Positions 7,561-15,966 of a DNA stretch of 40,918 nucleotides are shown here, one piece after another. The position numbers and the translations under genes were made by a program. Under the pieces are notes generated by a model, which made no database searches, had not been told where the DNA came from, and was given only the letters and a program-made list of their open reading frames with translations. Location of the stretch: NCBI GenBank assembly GCA_029939835.1, contig JAOZSE010000003.1, positions 1 to 40,918 on the forward strand. Reading direction: 5' to 3'. This DNA comes from Pontiellaceae bacterium (GTDB taxonomy: Bacteria > Verrucomicrobiota > Kiritimatiellia > Kiritimatiellales > Tichowtungiaceae). The first letter of the stretch is position 1. Every line of letters starts with the position of its first letter.

Positions 7561-9809
7561 TGAAAAAAATCCTTTTTCTTGTTCTGTTGATCGGGACGAC
7601 GGCGCGTTGCATCGACTTGCCTCACATCGGCTATCTCTATCCGGCGGGTGGGGTGCCCGGCACGACGTTCACGGTGACCGTTGGCGGGCAGCACCTCAAA
7701 AACACTCTCGGCATTCACGTCTCCGGAGCTCAGGTGGTTGCCGAGGTGACGGACTATACCTTCGAGCTCGACCCCAAGGCAGGGAACAAAGCGCGAAGGA
7801 TGAAAGAGAAAATGGAAGCCGCGATGGAGGAAGAAAAGGATCCGCTGCTCCGTGAACAGCTTCAGCATCAGATTGATCTGTCCATGGACACGATGATGAT
7901 GGCAAAGGCGGAGCGAAAGGATCGCAATAAGAACAAGGAGCTGTATGCCAAAAAACAATTCAACCCCCAACTGGCGGACACCCTGACCCTGCAGGTCACG
8001 ATCGATAAGGATGTCGAGCCCGGCGAATACGAATTGCGGGTCATCACCACCAATGGACTTTCCAACCAGCTCATGTTTCAAGTCAGCGGATTGGAAGAGG
8101 TTTTTGAAGCCGAACCCAACAATGAAGTGTCCGATACCGTCGGTTCCGCCCCCGGGCTTCCGCTGCTCCTCAACGGGCAGATCATGCCCGGCGACATTGA
8201 CTGTTTTCGATTCTACGCTGAGCGCGGCGATGATCTCGTTTTCCGTGTGCAGGCTCGCGCACTCGTTCCGTATCTGGCCGACGCCGTACCCGGCTGGTTT
8301 CAGGCCGTCCTCACTCTTTACGACACGGACGGAAAAGAAATCGCCTACATCGATGACTTTCGTTTCGATCCCGATCCCGTCCTGATCTGTCAGGTGCCCG
8401 AAAACGGTGAGTACGTTTTGGAAATCCGCGACTCCATCTACCGCGGCCGCCGCGACTTTGTCTATCGAATCGCCATGGGCAATCTGCCGTTTATTGATCA
8501 CATCTTTCCACTCGGCGGCCCGGAAAACAGCGAGGTCCCCGTCCAGCTCTACGGCGTGAACCTGCCGAAGAAAAACATTATTCTGAAAACATCCGGCAAC
8601 GCCCCCGAAACACAGAAGATTGCGGTGGGGCAAGGGGCGAAGCGTTCGAATACCCGTCCGTTCGGAGTGGATCTGCTTCCCGAGGTCTTTGAGGCCGAGC
8701 CCAACAACCTGCCGTTTCAGGCGCAGACTATCGAAGAAAGCCTTGTCATCAACGGCCGCATCGAAAAGCCCGGCGACTACGACTGCTTTCGTTTTGAGGG
8801 CCAAAGAGGGGATCCCCTTTCGATTGAGGTGTTCGCCCGCCGCCTCGATTCGCCGCTCGACGCTCGTCTGGTTCTTCTCGATCCGGAGGAGCACATTCTG
8901 GCCATCAGCGACGATGAAGTGGATCGCGGAGCGGGGCTGGTTACCCACCACGCCGATTCCCTTCTGAATGTTGAACTGCCGAAGAGCGGAGCCTACATCA
9001 TCCGCCTCGACGACCTGCAAGGGAAGGGCGGTCATGAATATGCCTATCGCCTGCGTATCGGCAAAGAGCAACCCGACTACAGCCTGCGCGTTGTTCCCTC
9101 CAGCCTCAACATTCCGCTGGAGGGCAGCGCCGTCATCACCGTGCACGCCTTGCGCAAAGTCGGCTTTGATGGCCCGATTGAGCTGACCCTCAAAAATGCG
9201 CCGGAGGGAATCAGCCTCAACCGCGCCATCATTCCCGCCGGGGCGGATAAAACACAGGTGACTCTTTTTGCCGAGGAACGTGATGTGGATGAGTTGATGG
9301 GGCTTGATATTGAAGGAGCGGCCCGCATCAAAACACGTGACGTGCGCCGACCGGCCGTGCCCGCCGACGATATGATGCAGGCCTTCCTTTGGCGCCATCT
9401 CGTTTCTGCACAGGAACTGCTCCTTCGCGTCACCGAGCCGTTGCCCATTTCCGTCAAACTCGACCTGCCGAAGGAGGGGATTGCTGAGGCCCGCCCCGGC
9501 GAAGAAATCCGGATTACCGGGAAGGTTTTCAGGCAGGAGGGATTCAAGGGGAATCTCAGGCTTACCCTTTCCGATGCGCCCGAATGGATCACCCTGAAAA
9601 GTAAAAATTTTGGATGGAGAAACAGTGCAATTATTTTACTGGTCAGCGAGGAAGCTCCGCCCGGTGCCTTTGAAAGCCTCGTTTTGAACGCATCTTTTGG
9701 CGTTTCAAAATCCAAAGATGACCCCACCTACAATCCCATCCTCAAATGGTTGAACCGCAAAACCTGCAATTTTACCATTGGCGCCATCCCTATACAGATT
9801 AGCGAGTGA
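7560..9809 (+). CDS. Secreted PPC-domain / Ig-like protein
   Basis: A 749-residue exported protein (signal MKKILFLVLLIGTTARC). A TIG/IPT-like module at about 20-65 (IGYLYPAGGVPGTTF) is followed by a charged helical segment at about 78-135. Two bacterial pre-peptidase C-terminal (PPC) domains each begin EVFEAEPNN, at about 180-300 and 375-500. A second TIG-like module lies between them (IDHIFPLGGPENSEVPV), and Ig-like beta-rich sequence fills 500-749. Such proteins sit beside DUF1501/PSD1 genes in PVC bacteria; a role in carbohydrate or surface binding is plausible but unproven. A GTG at 7557 is an alternative start; the ATG overlapping the upstream TGA is preferred. Confidence 0.88.
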   Translation: MKKILFLVLLIGTTARCIDLPHIGYLYPAGGVPGTTFTVTVGGQHLKNTLGIHVSGAQVVAEVTDYTFELDPKAGNKARRMKEKMEAAMEEEKDPLLREQLQHQIDLSMDTMMMAKAERKDRNKNKELYAKKQFNPQLADTLTLQVTIDKDVEPGEYELRVITTNGLSNQLMFQVSGLEEVFEAEPNNEVSDTVGSAPGLPLLLNGQIMPGDIDCFRFYAERGDDLVFRVQARALVPYLADAVPGWFQAVLTLYDTDGKEIAYIDDFRFDPDPVLICQVPENGEYVLEIRDSIYRGRRDFVYRIAMGNLPFIDHIFPLGGPENSEVPVQLYGVNLPKKNIILKTSGNAPETQKIAVGQGAKRSNTRPFGVDLLPEVFEAEPNNLPFQAQTIEESLVINGRIEKPGDYDCFRFEGQRGDPLSIEVFARRLDSPLDARLVLLDPEEHILAISDDEVDRGAGLVTHHADSLLNVELPKSGAYIIRLDDLQGKGGHEYAYRLRIGKEQPDYSLRVVPSSLNIPLEGSAVITVHALRKVGFDGPIELTLKNAPEGISLNRAIIPAGADKTQVTLFAEERDVDELMGLDIEGAARIKTRDVRRPAVPADDMMQAFLWRHLVSAQELLLRVTEPLPISVKLDLPKEGIAEARPGEEIRITGKVFRQEGFKGNLRLTLSDAPEWITLKSKNFGWRNSAIILLVSEEAPPGAFESLVLNASFGVSKSKDDPTYNPILKWLNRKTCNFTIGAIPIQISE

Positions 9810-9826
9810 TCCCGAAAGGACATTTC

Positions 9827-10915
9827 TTGAAAGCACAGATTTTTAAAACACACTGCGATGCCGAAATCGCTACCCTGTCACTTCCGTCGCATGCCGAGCA
9901 CTGCATTACGGTACAGGCTCCCGAAAAAAAGGAAATGAACCGCTTTTTGCGGCTGGCCGCCGAAGAGCGCGACGCCACCGTACTCAGCCAGTTTGTCTTC
10001 GCAGGCTGTCAGCACTACGAAGATTTCCGTGCGGAAATCGAAAATACCGGCTGGCCGGTTGTCTGGTTGCAGGGCGATGCCTGCCGTAAAGGCGAAATGC
10101 TTTCGATGCAGGCCTTCGCGCTTTCGGGGCTTACACCGGATCCGGTCACGGTCGGCGGCCGCGATATCGGCTTCACCTACGAAACGGATCATGCCCGCTT
10201 CTGTCGTTTGCGCGGCCTGCTGCCGCTTGATGTAGCTGCGTCGCGCGAAGCGCAGACCCGCTCGGCGTTCGAAGTGATGCAGGCGGCGCTTTCTCAGTGC
10301 GGCTTTAACGTGACCGATACCGTGCGCACCTGGATATATCTCGACCGCCTTCTCGAATGGTACGACGACTTCAACGCCGTCCGCACCGCCTTCTTCGAAG
10401 AAACCGGCATCTTCGACTGCATGGTTCCTGCCAGCACGGGCATTGGCGCGGGCAACCCGTTTGGTGCGGCGATCATGATCGACGCGCTCGCTGTGCAGTC
10501 GAATGCTGGAATGACCATACAACCCGTCGATTCGCCGCTTCAGAATCCGGCCACCGACTATAAAAGCTCGTTCAGCCGTGCGGTGGAGCTTACATATCCC
10601 ACGCACCGCAACCTGATCATTTCCGGAACGGCCAGCATTGATTCCGCCGGGGAAACCGTCCATCAGGACGATCCGGAAAAACAGATCCGGCTGACGCTTG
10701 AAGTGATTCAGGCCATTCTGGAATCATGCGCAATGGAGTGGGGCGACCTTTTCCGTGGTATTGCTTACTTCAAAGACATGGCCCATTGGCCAATCTATGA
10801 ACGCATCGCCGACGAGCTGGGTATCCCGCGCTTCCCGCTCGCCGTCTCCCACGCTGACGTCTGCCGCGACGACCTCCTCTTCGAAATCGAAGTCGACGTC
10901 GTGCGGTGTTTGTAG
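9827..10915 (+). CDS. Tandem RidA/YjgF-like protein
   Basis: About 362 residues with two RidA-like (chorismate mutase-like fold) units in the C-terminal two thirds: about 135-215 (AFEVMQAALSQCGFNVTDTV to GAAIMIDALAV) and about 240-360 (RNLIISGTASID to LLFEIEVDVV). The N-terminal 120 residues are not recognised. Classical RidA hydrolyses enamines/imines using an Arg near the C-terminal EIE motif; aligning back from LLFEIE, that position appears to be Leu, so the same chemistry is doubtful. The TTG at 9827 has an AAAGGA site at good spacing. The GTG at 9806, overlapping the previous stop, is the alternative. Fourth gene of the DUF1501 operon by spacing. Confidence 0.8.
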   Translation: MKAQIFKTHCDAEIATLSLPSHAEHCITVQAPEKKEMNRFLRLAAEERDATVLSQFVFAGCQHYEDFRAEIENTGWPVVWLQGDACRKGEMLSMQAFALSGLTPDPVTVGGRDIGFTYETDHARFCRLRGLLPLDVAASREAQTRSAFEVMQAALSQCGFNVTDTVRTWIYLDRLLEWYDDFNAVRTAFFEETGIFDCMVPASTGIGAGNPFGAAIMIDALAVQSNAGMTIQPVDSPLQNPATDYKSSFSRAVELTYPTHRNLIISGTASIDSAGETVHQDDPEKQIRLTLEVIQAILESCAMEWGDLFRGIAYFKDMAHWPIYERIADELGIPRFPLAVSHADVCRDDLLFEIEVDVVRCL

Positions 10916-10921
10916 TTCCGC

Positions 10922-10968
10922 CTTTCCTGTTCGCCGAAGCCTTGGCGAAGGCGGAAGGCGGAAGGCGG
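10922..10968. repeat. Short hairpin repeat (GCCTTGGCGAAGGCGG type)
   Basis: Contains CCGAAGCCTTGGCGAAGGCGG and three tandem GGAAGGCGG-like units. A close relative, GTAGCCTTGGCGAAGGAGG, is nested in the repeat at 13701-13776. It lies between two convergent genes. Confidence 0.55.
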
Positions 10969-10973
10969 TAGAT

Positions 10974-12413
10974 TTACGGGGAGATATCCTTTACCGCACG
11001 GAAATAAGCCCGTCTGCCAAAATTGGTCGGGTCAATATACAGCCGATAGACAGCACCGTTGGTCTCGATGCTGGAAGGTGTACAGTCCGTCCATGCAGGA
11101 TTAAGCAGGTTGGTGGTGTATTGCAACATTGGCACCACATCTTCCTTGATGACATCGGCGCAGAACCATGCGCCATCACAACTAAACGCTTGAAGATGCT
11201 GAGGTACGCGGCACGGCTTGATCAGTAAATCGAACGTATCGGAGGTTTGGGGCAACCCTTGCGATATATAAACGACGTCATTAGCGTCGCGGAAGGTGTT
11301 GATGCCCGTGAAATAATCGTTGGTGGTTTTTTCCTCCATTAGTGCCCAGTTGGTCGCCATGGTGTCGCGGTAATAAACATATACGCCGACCGAATGCATC
11401 CAACCCGCCGGCTTGGTGAACTTGTAGGTCAGCGGATAGGACAGCCCATACTTATCCCGCTCTGCCGAATCACCTGTAACGGTAAACTCAAATACCGGGC
11501 CAAGGTTGGTTGTCGTGATGGTTGGCGGAACTTGATCTTGCAGATAGTGGTAGGTGTAAAGGCTGGAAAAATCCACATACCAGACATCTTTCCGGTTGCC
11601 CACATAATCCACAAACGCTGCCCACTTTGCGGAGTTCGTGCCGTACACCCACCCATAATCCTGCCACGCATGGTCATACTCCACATATATTCCGCCGCTC
11701 GCATACACATTATCAAACGTATTCGACCATTTTCCGTCCATAACGCGCCCGTCCCGCACGGTCGTATTAACCATGCCGAGTTGAGATGTGTGACCGTACA
11801 ACGTTAGAGACTCATTCCACGCGGGCCACTCGCCCGATGATGTTTGAGAGACCCACCGACAGGCAAGATAGTCGTTACTTGACAAGTATTGCCGTACCAC
11901 GTCGTAGTCAATGTTTGTGCACCCGCCGAACTGAATAAATGCGGGGAGGTATTCTTTGCCCTTGTAGGTAAACTGCCAAGGGTAGGTGATTTCCGATAAT
12001 AAATCGGTACGCGACCAGACATACTCGTTGGAATATGTCGTCGCCGTTATATCAACCGGGTGGGTGAAGGAGTGGTTGATTGGTATCAATTTGTCGATAG
12101 CCACTTCGGTTTGTAGAGGTGTCCAGCCGTCCAAATGTGTCATCCCCGTAAATGGATGCATCATACCCGTAATCACTCCCGGACTGTAAACCATATGATT
12201 GCTTACCGCCAAATGTGCGGCATCCATAAAGCGGTCATAACGGGAGTATCCCGGAGAGTAGAAAAAATCATCTGATGTCCAGACAACCGCACACCGCCGA
12301 TTGTCGTAATACTCACAGGTTGTCACGGTCTGCGCCGCAACCGTTCCCGCCAGAAAGAGCAAGATTATGAGAGTTTTTTTGATGGATTTCTGCACCAGAC
12401 TAAAACTTACCAC
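10974..12413 (-). CDS. Secreted NodB-like polysaccharide deacetylase family protein
   Basis: A 479-residue exported protein with signal peptide (IKKTLIILLFLAGTVAAQ). The N-terminal 250 residues look like the NodB deacetylase fold: VVWTSDDFF (Asp48-Asp49) matches motif 1 (the TFDDG type) and INHSFTHP (His114, His118) matches the metal-binding motif 2. The C-terminal 150 residues are beta-rich and end with a QYTTNLLNPAWTD...YFRAV module, seen as a tail in secreted Kiritimatiellota-type proteins. The expected activity is metal-dependent removal of acetyl groups from a polysaccharide; the substrate is unknown. The start is GTG (12413), with another GTG at 12395; neither has a clear ribosome site. 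Not part of an obvious operon. Confidence 0.75.
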   Translation of the reverse strand: MVSFSLVQKSIKKTLIILLFLAGTVAAQTVTTCEYYDNRRCAVVWTSDDFFYSPGYSRYDRFMDAAHLAVSNHMVYSPGVITGMMHPFTGMTHLDGWTPLQTEVAIDKLIPINHSFTHPVDITATTYSNEYVWSRTDLLSEITYPWQFTYKGKEYLPAFIQFGGCTNIDYDVVRQYLSSNDYLACRWVSQTSSGEWPAWNESLTLYGHTSQLGMVNTTVRDGRVMDGKWSNTFDNVYASGGIYVEYDHAWQDYGWVYGTNSAKWAAFVDYVGNRKDVWYVDFSSLYTYHYLQDQVPPTITTTNLGPVFEFTVTGDSAERDKYGLSYPLTYKFTKPAGWMHSVGVYVYYRDTMATNWALMEEKTTNDYFTGINTFRDANDVVYISQGLPQTSDTFDLLIKPCRVPQHLQAFSCDGAWFCADVIKEDVVPMLQYTTNLLNPAWTDCTPSSIETNGAVYRLYIDPTNFGRRAYFRAVKDISP

Positions 12414-12525
12414 GCAGGGCGTGGTTCAAGCAAGCGGGAAGCGTGGATAAGAATCAAAAAGGCTGTCATTCAAACAGAAATCTTGAAGCTTGCGGACGGA
12501 GGCGGCGAGGCGTAAAAACATAGTC

Positions 12526-12764
12526 ATGCAGGTTGCTTTTCCAGATGAACTGATTCAAGGACTTGATCTGACGCCGGAACACGCGCGGCTGGATATTGCC
12601 ATTGGTCTATATGCTGAGCGACGGATTACACTGGGACGTGCTGCCCGGGTGGCTGGTATGACCAGCCCGGCCTGCTGCGCAAGCTGGGTGAGTTGCGCAT
12701 CCCAATGCACTATGATCTGCCGGAGCTTGAAGCCGACCTGCAAGTAGTGAGGGAAACTGAGTGA
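12526..12764 (+). pseudogene. Frameshifted UPF0175 antitoxin-like gene
   Basis: From ATG 12526 the frame encodes MQVAFPDELIQGLDLTPEH and RRITLGRAARVAGMTSP, the typical UPF0175 N-terminus and helix-turn-helix. It then turns to nonsense near 12668. In the neighbouring frame the expected C-terminus continues: LLRKLGELRIPMHYDLPELE to a TGA at 12762-12764. A single base lost within the CCCGGCC stretch explains this. The intact protein would be about 79 residues, a normal UPF0175 length. A degraded partner toxin follows. The family match is by eye; a sequencing error could mimic the lesion. Confidence 0.75.
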
Positions 12765-12845
12765 TTGATCGTCTGGAAACGGAGGCGGGCTTCCTATCTT
12801 GCGCGACGGATCAAAGAGCAGGTCCTTCTCGCCGCCGACGAATAA
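12761..12845 (+). pseudogene. Remnant of a DUF3368/PIN-type toxin C-terminus
   Basis: Immediately overlapping the antitoxin stop, one frame reads VIDRLETEAGF and, after a shift near 12794, YLARRIKEQVLLAADE and a stop. This resembles the last 25-30 residues of DUF3368 PIN-domain toxins, which normally follow UPF0175 genes. The body of the toxin, including all PIN active-site Asp residues, is absent. Identification rests on this short tail plus context. Confidence 0.45.
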
Positions 12846-12884
12846 ACTTTCCAAACCTTTCAAAAATTCGCTAAAAACCTTCCG

Positions 12885-12917
12885 GCTTGTCGCGCTGGAA
12901 TCGCCGGTGCGACAAGC
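12885..12917. repeat. Inverted repeat upstream of radC
   Basis: Arms GCTTGTCGC (12885-12893) and GCGACAAGC (12909-12917) are separated by 15 bases and end 17 bases before the radC ATG. It could be a hairpin in the radC leader or an operator. Confidence 0.5.
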
Positions 12918-12933
12918 TGGGAGATGAAGGCGG

Positions 12934-13686
12934 ATGATTGGCAATCGAATCAACGAAGAGGGCGGCGTGTACCGGGTGCGGGTCAAAGATCTGCCCAGGG
13001 CGCTTCAGCCGCGTGAAAAATTTGACCGCCTCGGGCCCGAAAATCTTTCCGAAAGCGATCTGCTTGCGCTGCTGCTGCGCACGGGCACAACCGGAATCAA
13101 TGTGGTTGAGCTGGCTGAATCCCTTCTTTTGCAATACAGCTCCCTCAGTGCGCTTTCCCGTGCATCGGCGGCGGAGTTGCAGGAAATTCACGGCATCGGA
13201 AAAGAGAAAGCCAAAATTCTGAAAGCGGCACTCGAACTGGCCCGCCGTATGACGCAGGAAAGCGTTGGCGAAAATCCGCGCATTGCTTCGCCGGAGGAGG
13301 CCGCCGCCGTGTTGCGCGAGCGCGCCCGCGGCCTGGACCGTGAAATCTTCTGGGTGCTGCTGCTCGATATTAAAAACCGGCTGATGGCTTCGCCGATCGA
13401 GGTGTCGAAAGGGATTCTGAATGCCAGCCTCGTGCATCCGCGCGAAATTTTTAAACCGGCCTTTCAGTATTCCGCAGCAAACCTTATTCTGGCGCACAAC
13501 CATCCTTCGGGCGATCCGTCGCCTTCAGCCGAAGATATCCGGCTGACAAAAAAACTGGTTGAAGCGGGAAAAACAGTGGAAATCAAGGTGCTGGATCATA
13601 TTATAATCGGTCGGCGCATCCGCGGCGGCGCAGACGATTTTTTGAGCCTGCGCGAAAGCGGGCTGCTGGACTTTCAGGAGAAATAG
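12934..13686 (+). CDS. radC: RadC family JAB/MPN-domain protein
   Basis: A 250-residue protein. The N-terminal half has the UPF0758 region (ENLSESDLLALLLRTGT) and a helix-hairpin-helix motif (LQEIHGIGKEKAKILKAALEL, about 85-105). The C-terminal half is a JAB/MPN metal-site domain with the JAMM pattern LAHNHPSGDPSPSAED near residues 187-202, where two His and an Asp would bind zinc. RadC was first linked to DNA repair, but its biochemical role is unresolved. GGGAG at 12919-12923 serves as ribosome site. It stands alone between the decayed toxin-antitoxin remnant and lpxA. Confidence 0.93.
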   Translation: MIGNRINEEGGVYRVRVKDLPRALQPREKFDRLGPENLSESDLLALLLRTGTTGINVVELAESLLLQYSSLSALSRASAAELQEIHGIGKEKAKILKAALELARRMTQESVGENPRIASPEEAAAVLRERARGLDREIFWVLLLDIKNRLMASPIEVSKGILNASLVHPREIFKPAFQYSAANLILAHNHPSGDPSPSAEDIRLTKKLVEAGKTVEIKVLDHIIIGRRIRGGADDFLSLRESGLLDFQEK

Positions 13687-13700
13687 AGGGCCTAAAAAGC

Positions 13701-13776
13701 AGGACAGGCTTCCCTTGGCCGCCGTAGCCTTGGCGAAGGAGGCAGCCTGTCCGGACAGCCAGGATGGCTGTCCTAC
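13701..13776. repeat. REP/BIME-like double hairpin, family A
   Basis: The right half, GGACAGCCAGGATGGCTGTCC followed by CTAC, read on the minus strand is GTAG plus a hairpin (GACAGCCA/TGGCTGTC). The left half is GGACAGGCT...AGCCTGTCC with a nested GTAGCCTTGGCGAAGG insertion. The sister copy at 29797-29844 lacks the nested piece. Confidence 0.8.
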
Positions 13777-13821
13777 GTTTGAATGAAATCGGTTTTGAAT
13801 GGTTAGCAGACAGGAGCAGAC

Positions 13822-14601
13822 ATGGGAATACATTCGACAGCAGTAATTGAAACAGGGGCGGAGCTCGGCACGGACGTAACGGTCGGGCCGTTTGCATTTA
13901 TTGATGCCAAAACAAAAATCGGCGACGGCTGTGTCATCGGGCCGCATGCGGTGATTCATCCGTTCACGACGCTTGGCAAAAACGGGCGTGTGCATGCGGG
14001 TGCGGTGCTCGGCGACCTGCCGCAGGATTTTTCGTTTGATCCCCGGGAGGAAACCTTTGTCGAAATCGGAGAGGGGTGCACGTTCCGCGAGGGGGTCACC
14101 ATTCATCGCGGTTCCACGAAAGAGAACCGCGTCACGCGGGTCGGCAACAACTGCTACCTGATGGCGCTGGCGCATCTGGCCCACGATGTGCAACTTGAGG
14201 ATGACGTCACACTGGCCAACGACGTATTGCTGGCCGGGCATGTGCGGGTGGGAAAGGGTGCATTTCTCAGCGGGCATGCCGGGGTGCACCAGTGGTGCCG
14301 TGTCGGCGCGCGCGCGATGATGGGCGGTCATTCGCTGGCGACGCAGGACGTGCCGCCGTTTTGTACGCTCAAAAGCGGCGCCACCAATCAACTGGCCGGG
14401 CTGAACACCGTGGGCTTGCGCCGTGCGGGCTTCGCGCCCGATGAACGGGCGGCCCTCAAACTTGCCTATAAGGTGCTTTTCCGCTCTGGTTTAGCGCTCT
14501 CCACCGCGCTGGCTGAACTGGAAAGAGAAAACCCGGATGGCGCGGTGCTTGAGCTGGTTGAATTCATCAAGGCTTCGCAGCGCGGCGTCTGTTCAGGCTG
14601 A
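13822..14601 (+). CDS. lpxA: Acyl-[ACP]-UDP-N-acetylglucosamine O-acyltransferase
   Basis: LpxA transfers a hydroxyacyl chain from acyl carrier protein to UDP-GlcNAc, the first step of lipid A synthesis, and is a cytoplasmic trimer. The 259-residue length is standard. Hexapeptide repeats of a left-handed beta-helix fill residues about 2-190 (IGDGCVIGP, IGEGCTF, VGNNCYLMA, VGKGAFLSG). LAHLAHDVQ carries the catalytic His (AHDV). VTIHRGST and GLNTVGLRRAGF are LpxA signatures that separate it from LpxD and serine acetyltransferases. AGGAG lies 5 bases before the ATG. No other lpx gene is adjacent. Its presence implies a lipid A-containing outer membrane. Confidence 0.95.
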   Translation: MGIHSTAVIETGAELGTDVTVGPFAFIDAKTKIGDGCVIGPHAVIHPFTTLGKNGRVHAGAVLGDLPQDFSFDPREETFVEIGEGCTFREGVTIHRGSTKENRVTRVGNNCYLMALAHLAHDVQLEDDVTLANDVLLAGHVRVGKGAFLSGHAGVHQWCRVGARAMMGGHSLATQDVPPFCTLKSGATNQLAGLNTVGLRRAGFAPDERAALKLAYKVLFRSGLALSTALAELERENPDGAVLELVEFIKASQRGVCSG

Positions 14602-14670
14602 TTGATTTGCAGAAATAGTACCTTTGTCCTCGACGGCGCATCCACACGACATCTCAATCATTCAATTGCT

Positions 14671-15387
14671 CTAATCCGTGAACAACATATCGGAATTTTC
14701 GCCCTGTGTCGCAACAGCGATGCCATCGCGAAAGTGAACGCACAAAAGTTCCCTCTTGCCGCTGTAAGGCATAACGGACCGGCTGTAGTAAGTCCACCGC
14801 CTGTCCCCGTCAGTGGTGTATCCGGGTATGCCAAGCAGATCCTTAACCTGTTTCGTTGTCTTTCCGCGCAGAACGTTCCACCATTCCTCAGCGGTCATGC
14901 TTCCGCGAATCCGCTCTGCCAGCTCCTTTTGCTCCCGCTCCTCCCGCTCGCGTTGAGTGCGGACGTCCGCCTCGTGCTGCTGCACTTCGAGACGCTGCCC
15001 GACCTCCTGGATTTGTGCCTTTGCACCTGAAACTTTAGGACTTGAAGGAAAATCACGCACAAAAGCCTGGTAAGCCTGAAGAGCAGCAGAGAGATCGCCT
15101 GCATCGAGCAGCTTTCCGGCCTCGGTAAAGGTATAGACATCCTGCTTTTTAAGCCGGTCAATTTCGGCGCGCAGCCCGGCAATCAGATCGCTCGCTCGCT
15201 TCAACTCCAACAGAAGCCTTGTTACCTCGCCGTTTCTGAGTTCCGACACCTCGGTAGTGGCGGTTCGAAGCTGACGCTTTGTTTGGGCCAGTTCGTTCAG
15301 TACCTTTCGGTGGTCTTCTTTTCTCACCCCGCACCCCGCTAACAAGGCTGCGAGCATAATGGTGATGATGGTGGTTTGTACGTTCAT
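14671..15387 (-). CDS. Coiled-coil lipoprotein with BamE/SmpA-like C-terminus
   Basis: A 238-residue putative lipoprotein. MNVQTTIITIMLAALLAGC ends in a lipobox (LAGC), so lipidation of Cys19 is expected. A coiled coil spans about 25-80 (TKRQLRTATTEVSELR). A TPR-like helical stretch follows (AGKLLDAGDLSAALQAYQAFV). After a charged helix, a C-terminal domain (RGKTTKQVKDLLGIPGYTTD, RRWTYYSRSV) resembles the SmpA/BamE fold pattern (target G...V...LG.P...W.Y). The frame continues upstream to 15516, but the ATG at 15387 gives the clean signal peptide. Gene identity is not known; membership in outer-membrane assembly is only suggested. Confidence 0.75.
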   Translation of the reverse strand: MNVQTTIITIMLAALLAGCGVRKEDHRKVLNELAQTKRQLRTATTEVSELRNGEVTRLLLELKRASDLIAGLRAEIDRLKKQDVYTFTEAGKLLDAGDLSAALQAYQAFVRDFPSSPKVSGAKAQIQEVGQRLEVQQHEADVRTQREREEREQKELAERIRGSMTAEEWWNVLRGKTTKQVKDLLGIPGYTTDGDRRWTYYSRSVMPYSGKRELLCVHFRDGIAVATQGENSDMLFTD

Positions 15388-15635
15388 GTTTTTGCTGTAA
15401 GTTGTTTTAACCGGCCACAAAAGATAGCAGATCGGGCAATCGAAAGGCGAGGCGTTTGTTGATGAATTTGCTGTTAGCCGGTGAAAAACGGCTGCGGACA
15501 GCAGTCGATCAGGCACATCTTCTGATAACCGGGCCGGGCCCGGGCGGGCGCAGTCTGCCGGAGGTGCTTTGAGGACGGAATTCCGGGCGAGGAAATAGGC
15601 TTGTCACGTCGCCCGGATCGCAGTAGGTTTTTTCG

Positions 15636-15742
15636 GTCTTCAGGGCAGGGTGAAATTCCCGACCGGCGGTAAAAGTCCGCGAACCGAAAGGTTGATGCAG
15701 TGAGATTCTGCAACCGACAGTAGAGTCTGGATGAAAGAAGAC
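15636..15742 (+). promoter_or_regulatory. FMN riboswitch (RFN element)
   Basis: Closing stem P1 is GTCTTC (15636-15641) with GAAGAC (15737-15742). Conserved RFN segments are present in order: AGGGCAGGGTGAAATTCCCG, ACCGGCGGT, AGTCCGCGA, CCGACAGTAGAGTCTGGATG. It lies upstream of the riboflavin operon, where FMN binding is expected to reduce expression. TTCAGGGC (15640-15647) can pair with GCCCTGAG (15763-15770) as an antiterminator, the same arrangement as the Bacillus ribD leader. Confidence 0.96.
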
Positions 15743-15762
15743 AGGTACGAAGATATCCGTTT

Positions 15763-15792
15763 GCCCTGAGGACGAAAGTTTTCAGGGTTTTT
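15763..15792 (+). terminator. Riboswitch expression-platform terminator
   Basis: CCCTGAGGA (15764-15772) pairs with TTTTCAGGG (15779-15787) around a CGAAAG loop, followed by TTTT. Its 5' arm is also complementary to TTCAGGGC in the aptamer, so antiterminator and terminator exclude each other. Confidence 0.85.
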
Positions 15793-15813
15793 ATGTGTTT
15801 GGGATAAAAAATT

Positions 15814-15927
15814 GTAGGGAGGGAACGGCTGAAGGCCTTCCCGCCGCGGCTGGACGCGAAGCGAGGCTTTCGGAACGAAAGCAACGACCGCAGGGAGTGG
15901 CAACGTCTGCGACCATTCCAGCCCTAC
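15814..15927. repeat. REP/BIME-like element, family B (in rib leader)
   Basis: It begins GTAGGGAGGGAACGGCTGAA with hairpin GGGAGG...CCTTCCC and ends GACCATTCCAGCCCTAC. Both outer ends show the GTAG/CTAC signature. The sister copy is at 26252-26317. This copy has about 45 extra bases in the middle. It lies between the riboswitch terminator and the ribBA start. Confidence 0.8.
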
Positions 15928-15966
15928 AAGAGTGGATCACGATTCGGATATAGAGGATTACTGAAT

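Noticed and set aside
7347-9398. Long open frame on the minus strand (683 codons) opposite the PPC-domain gene
   Set aside because: It is a shadow of the plus-strand gene, which has clear domains, a signal peptide and operon spacing. The minus product has no recognisable motif.
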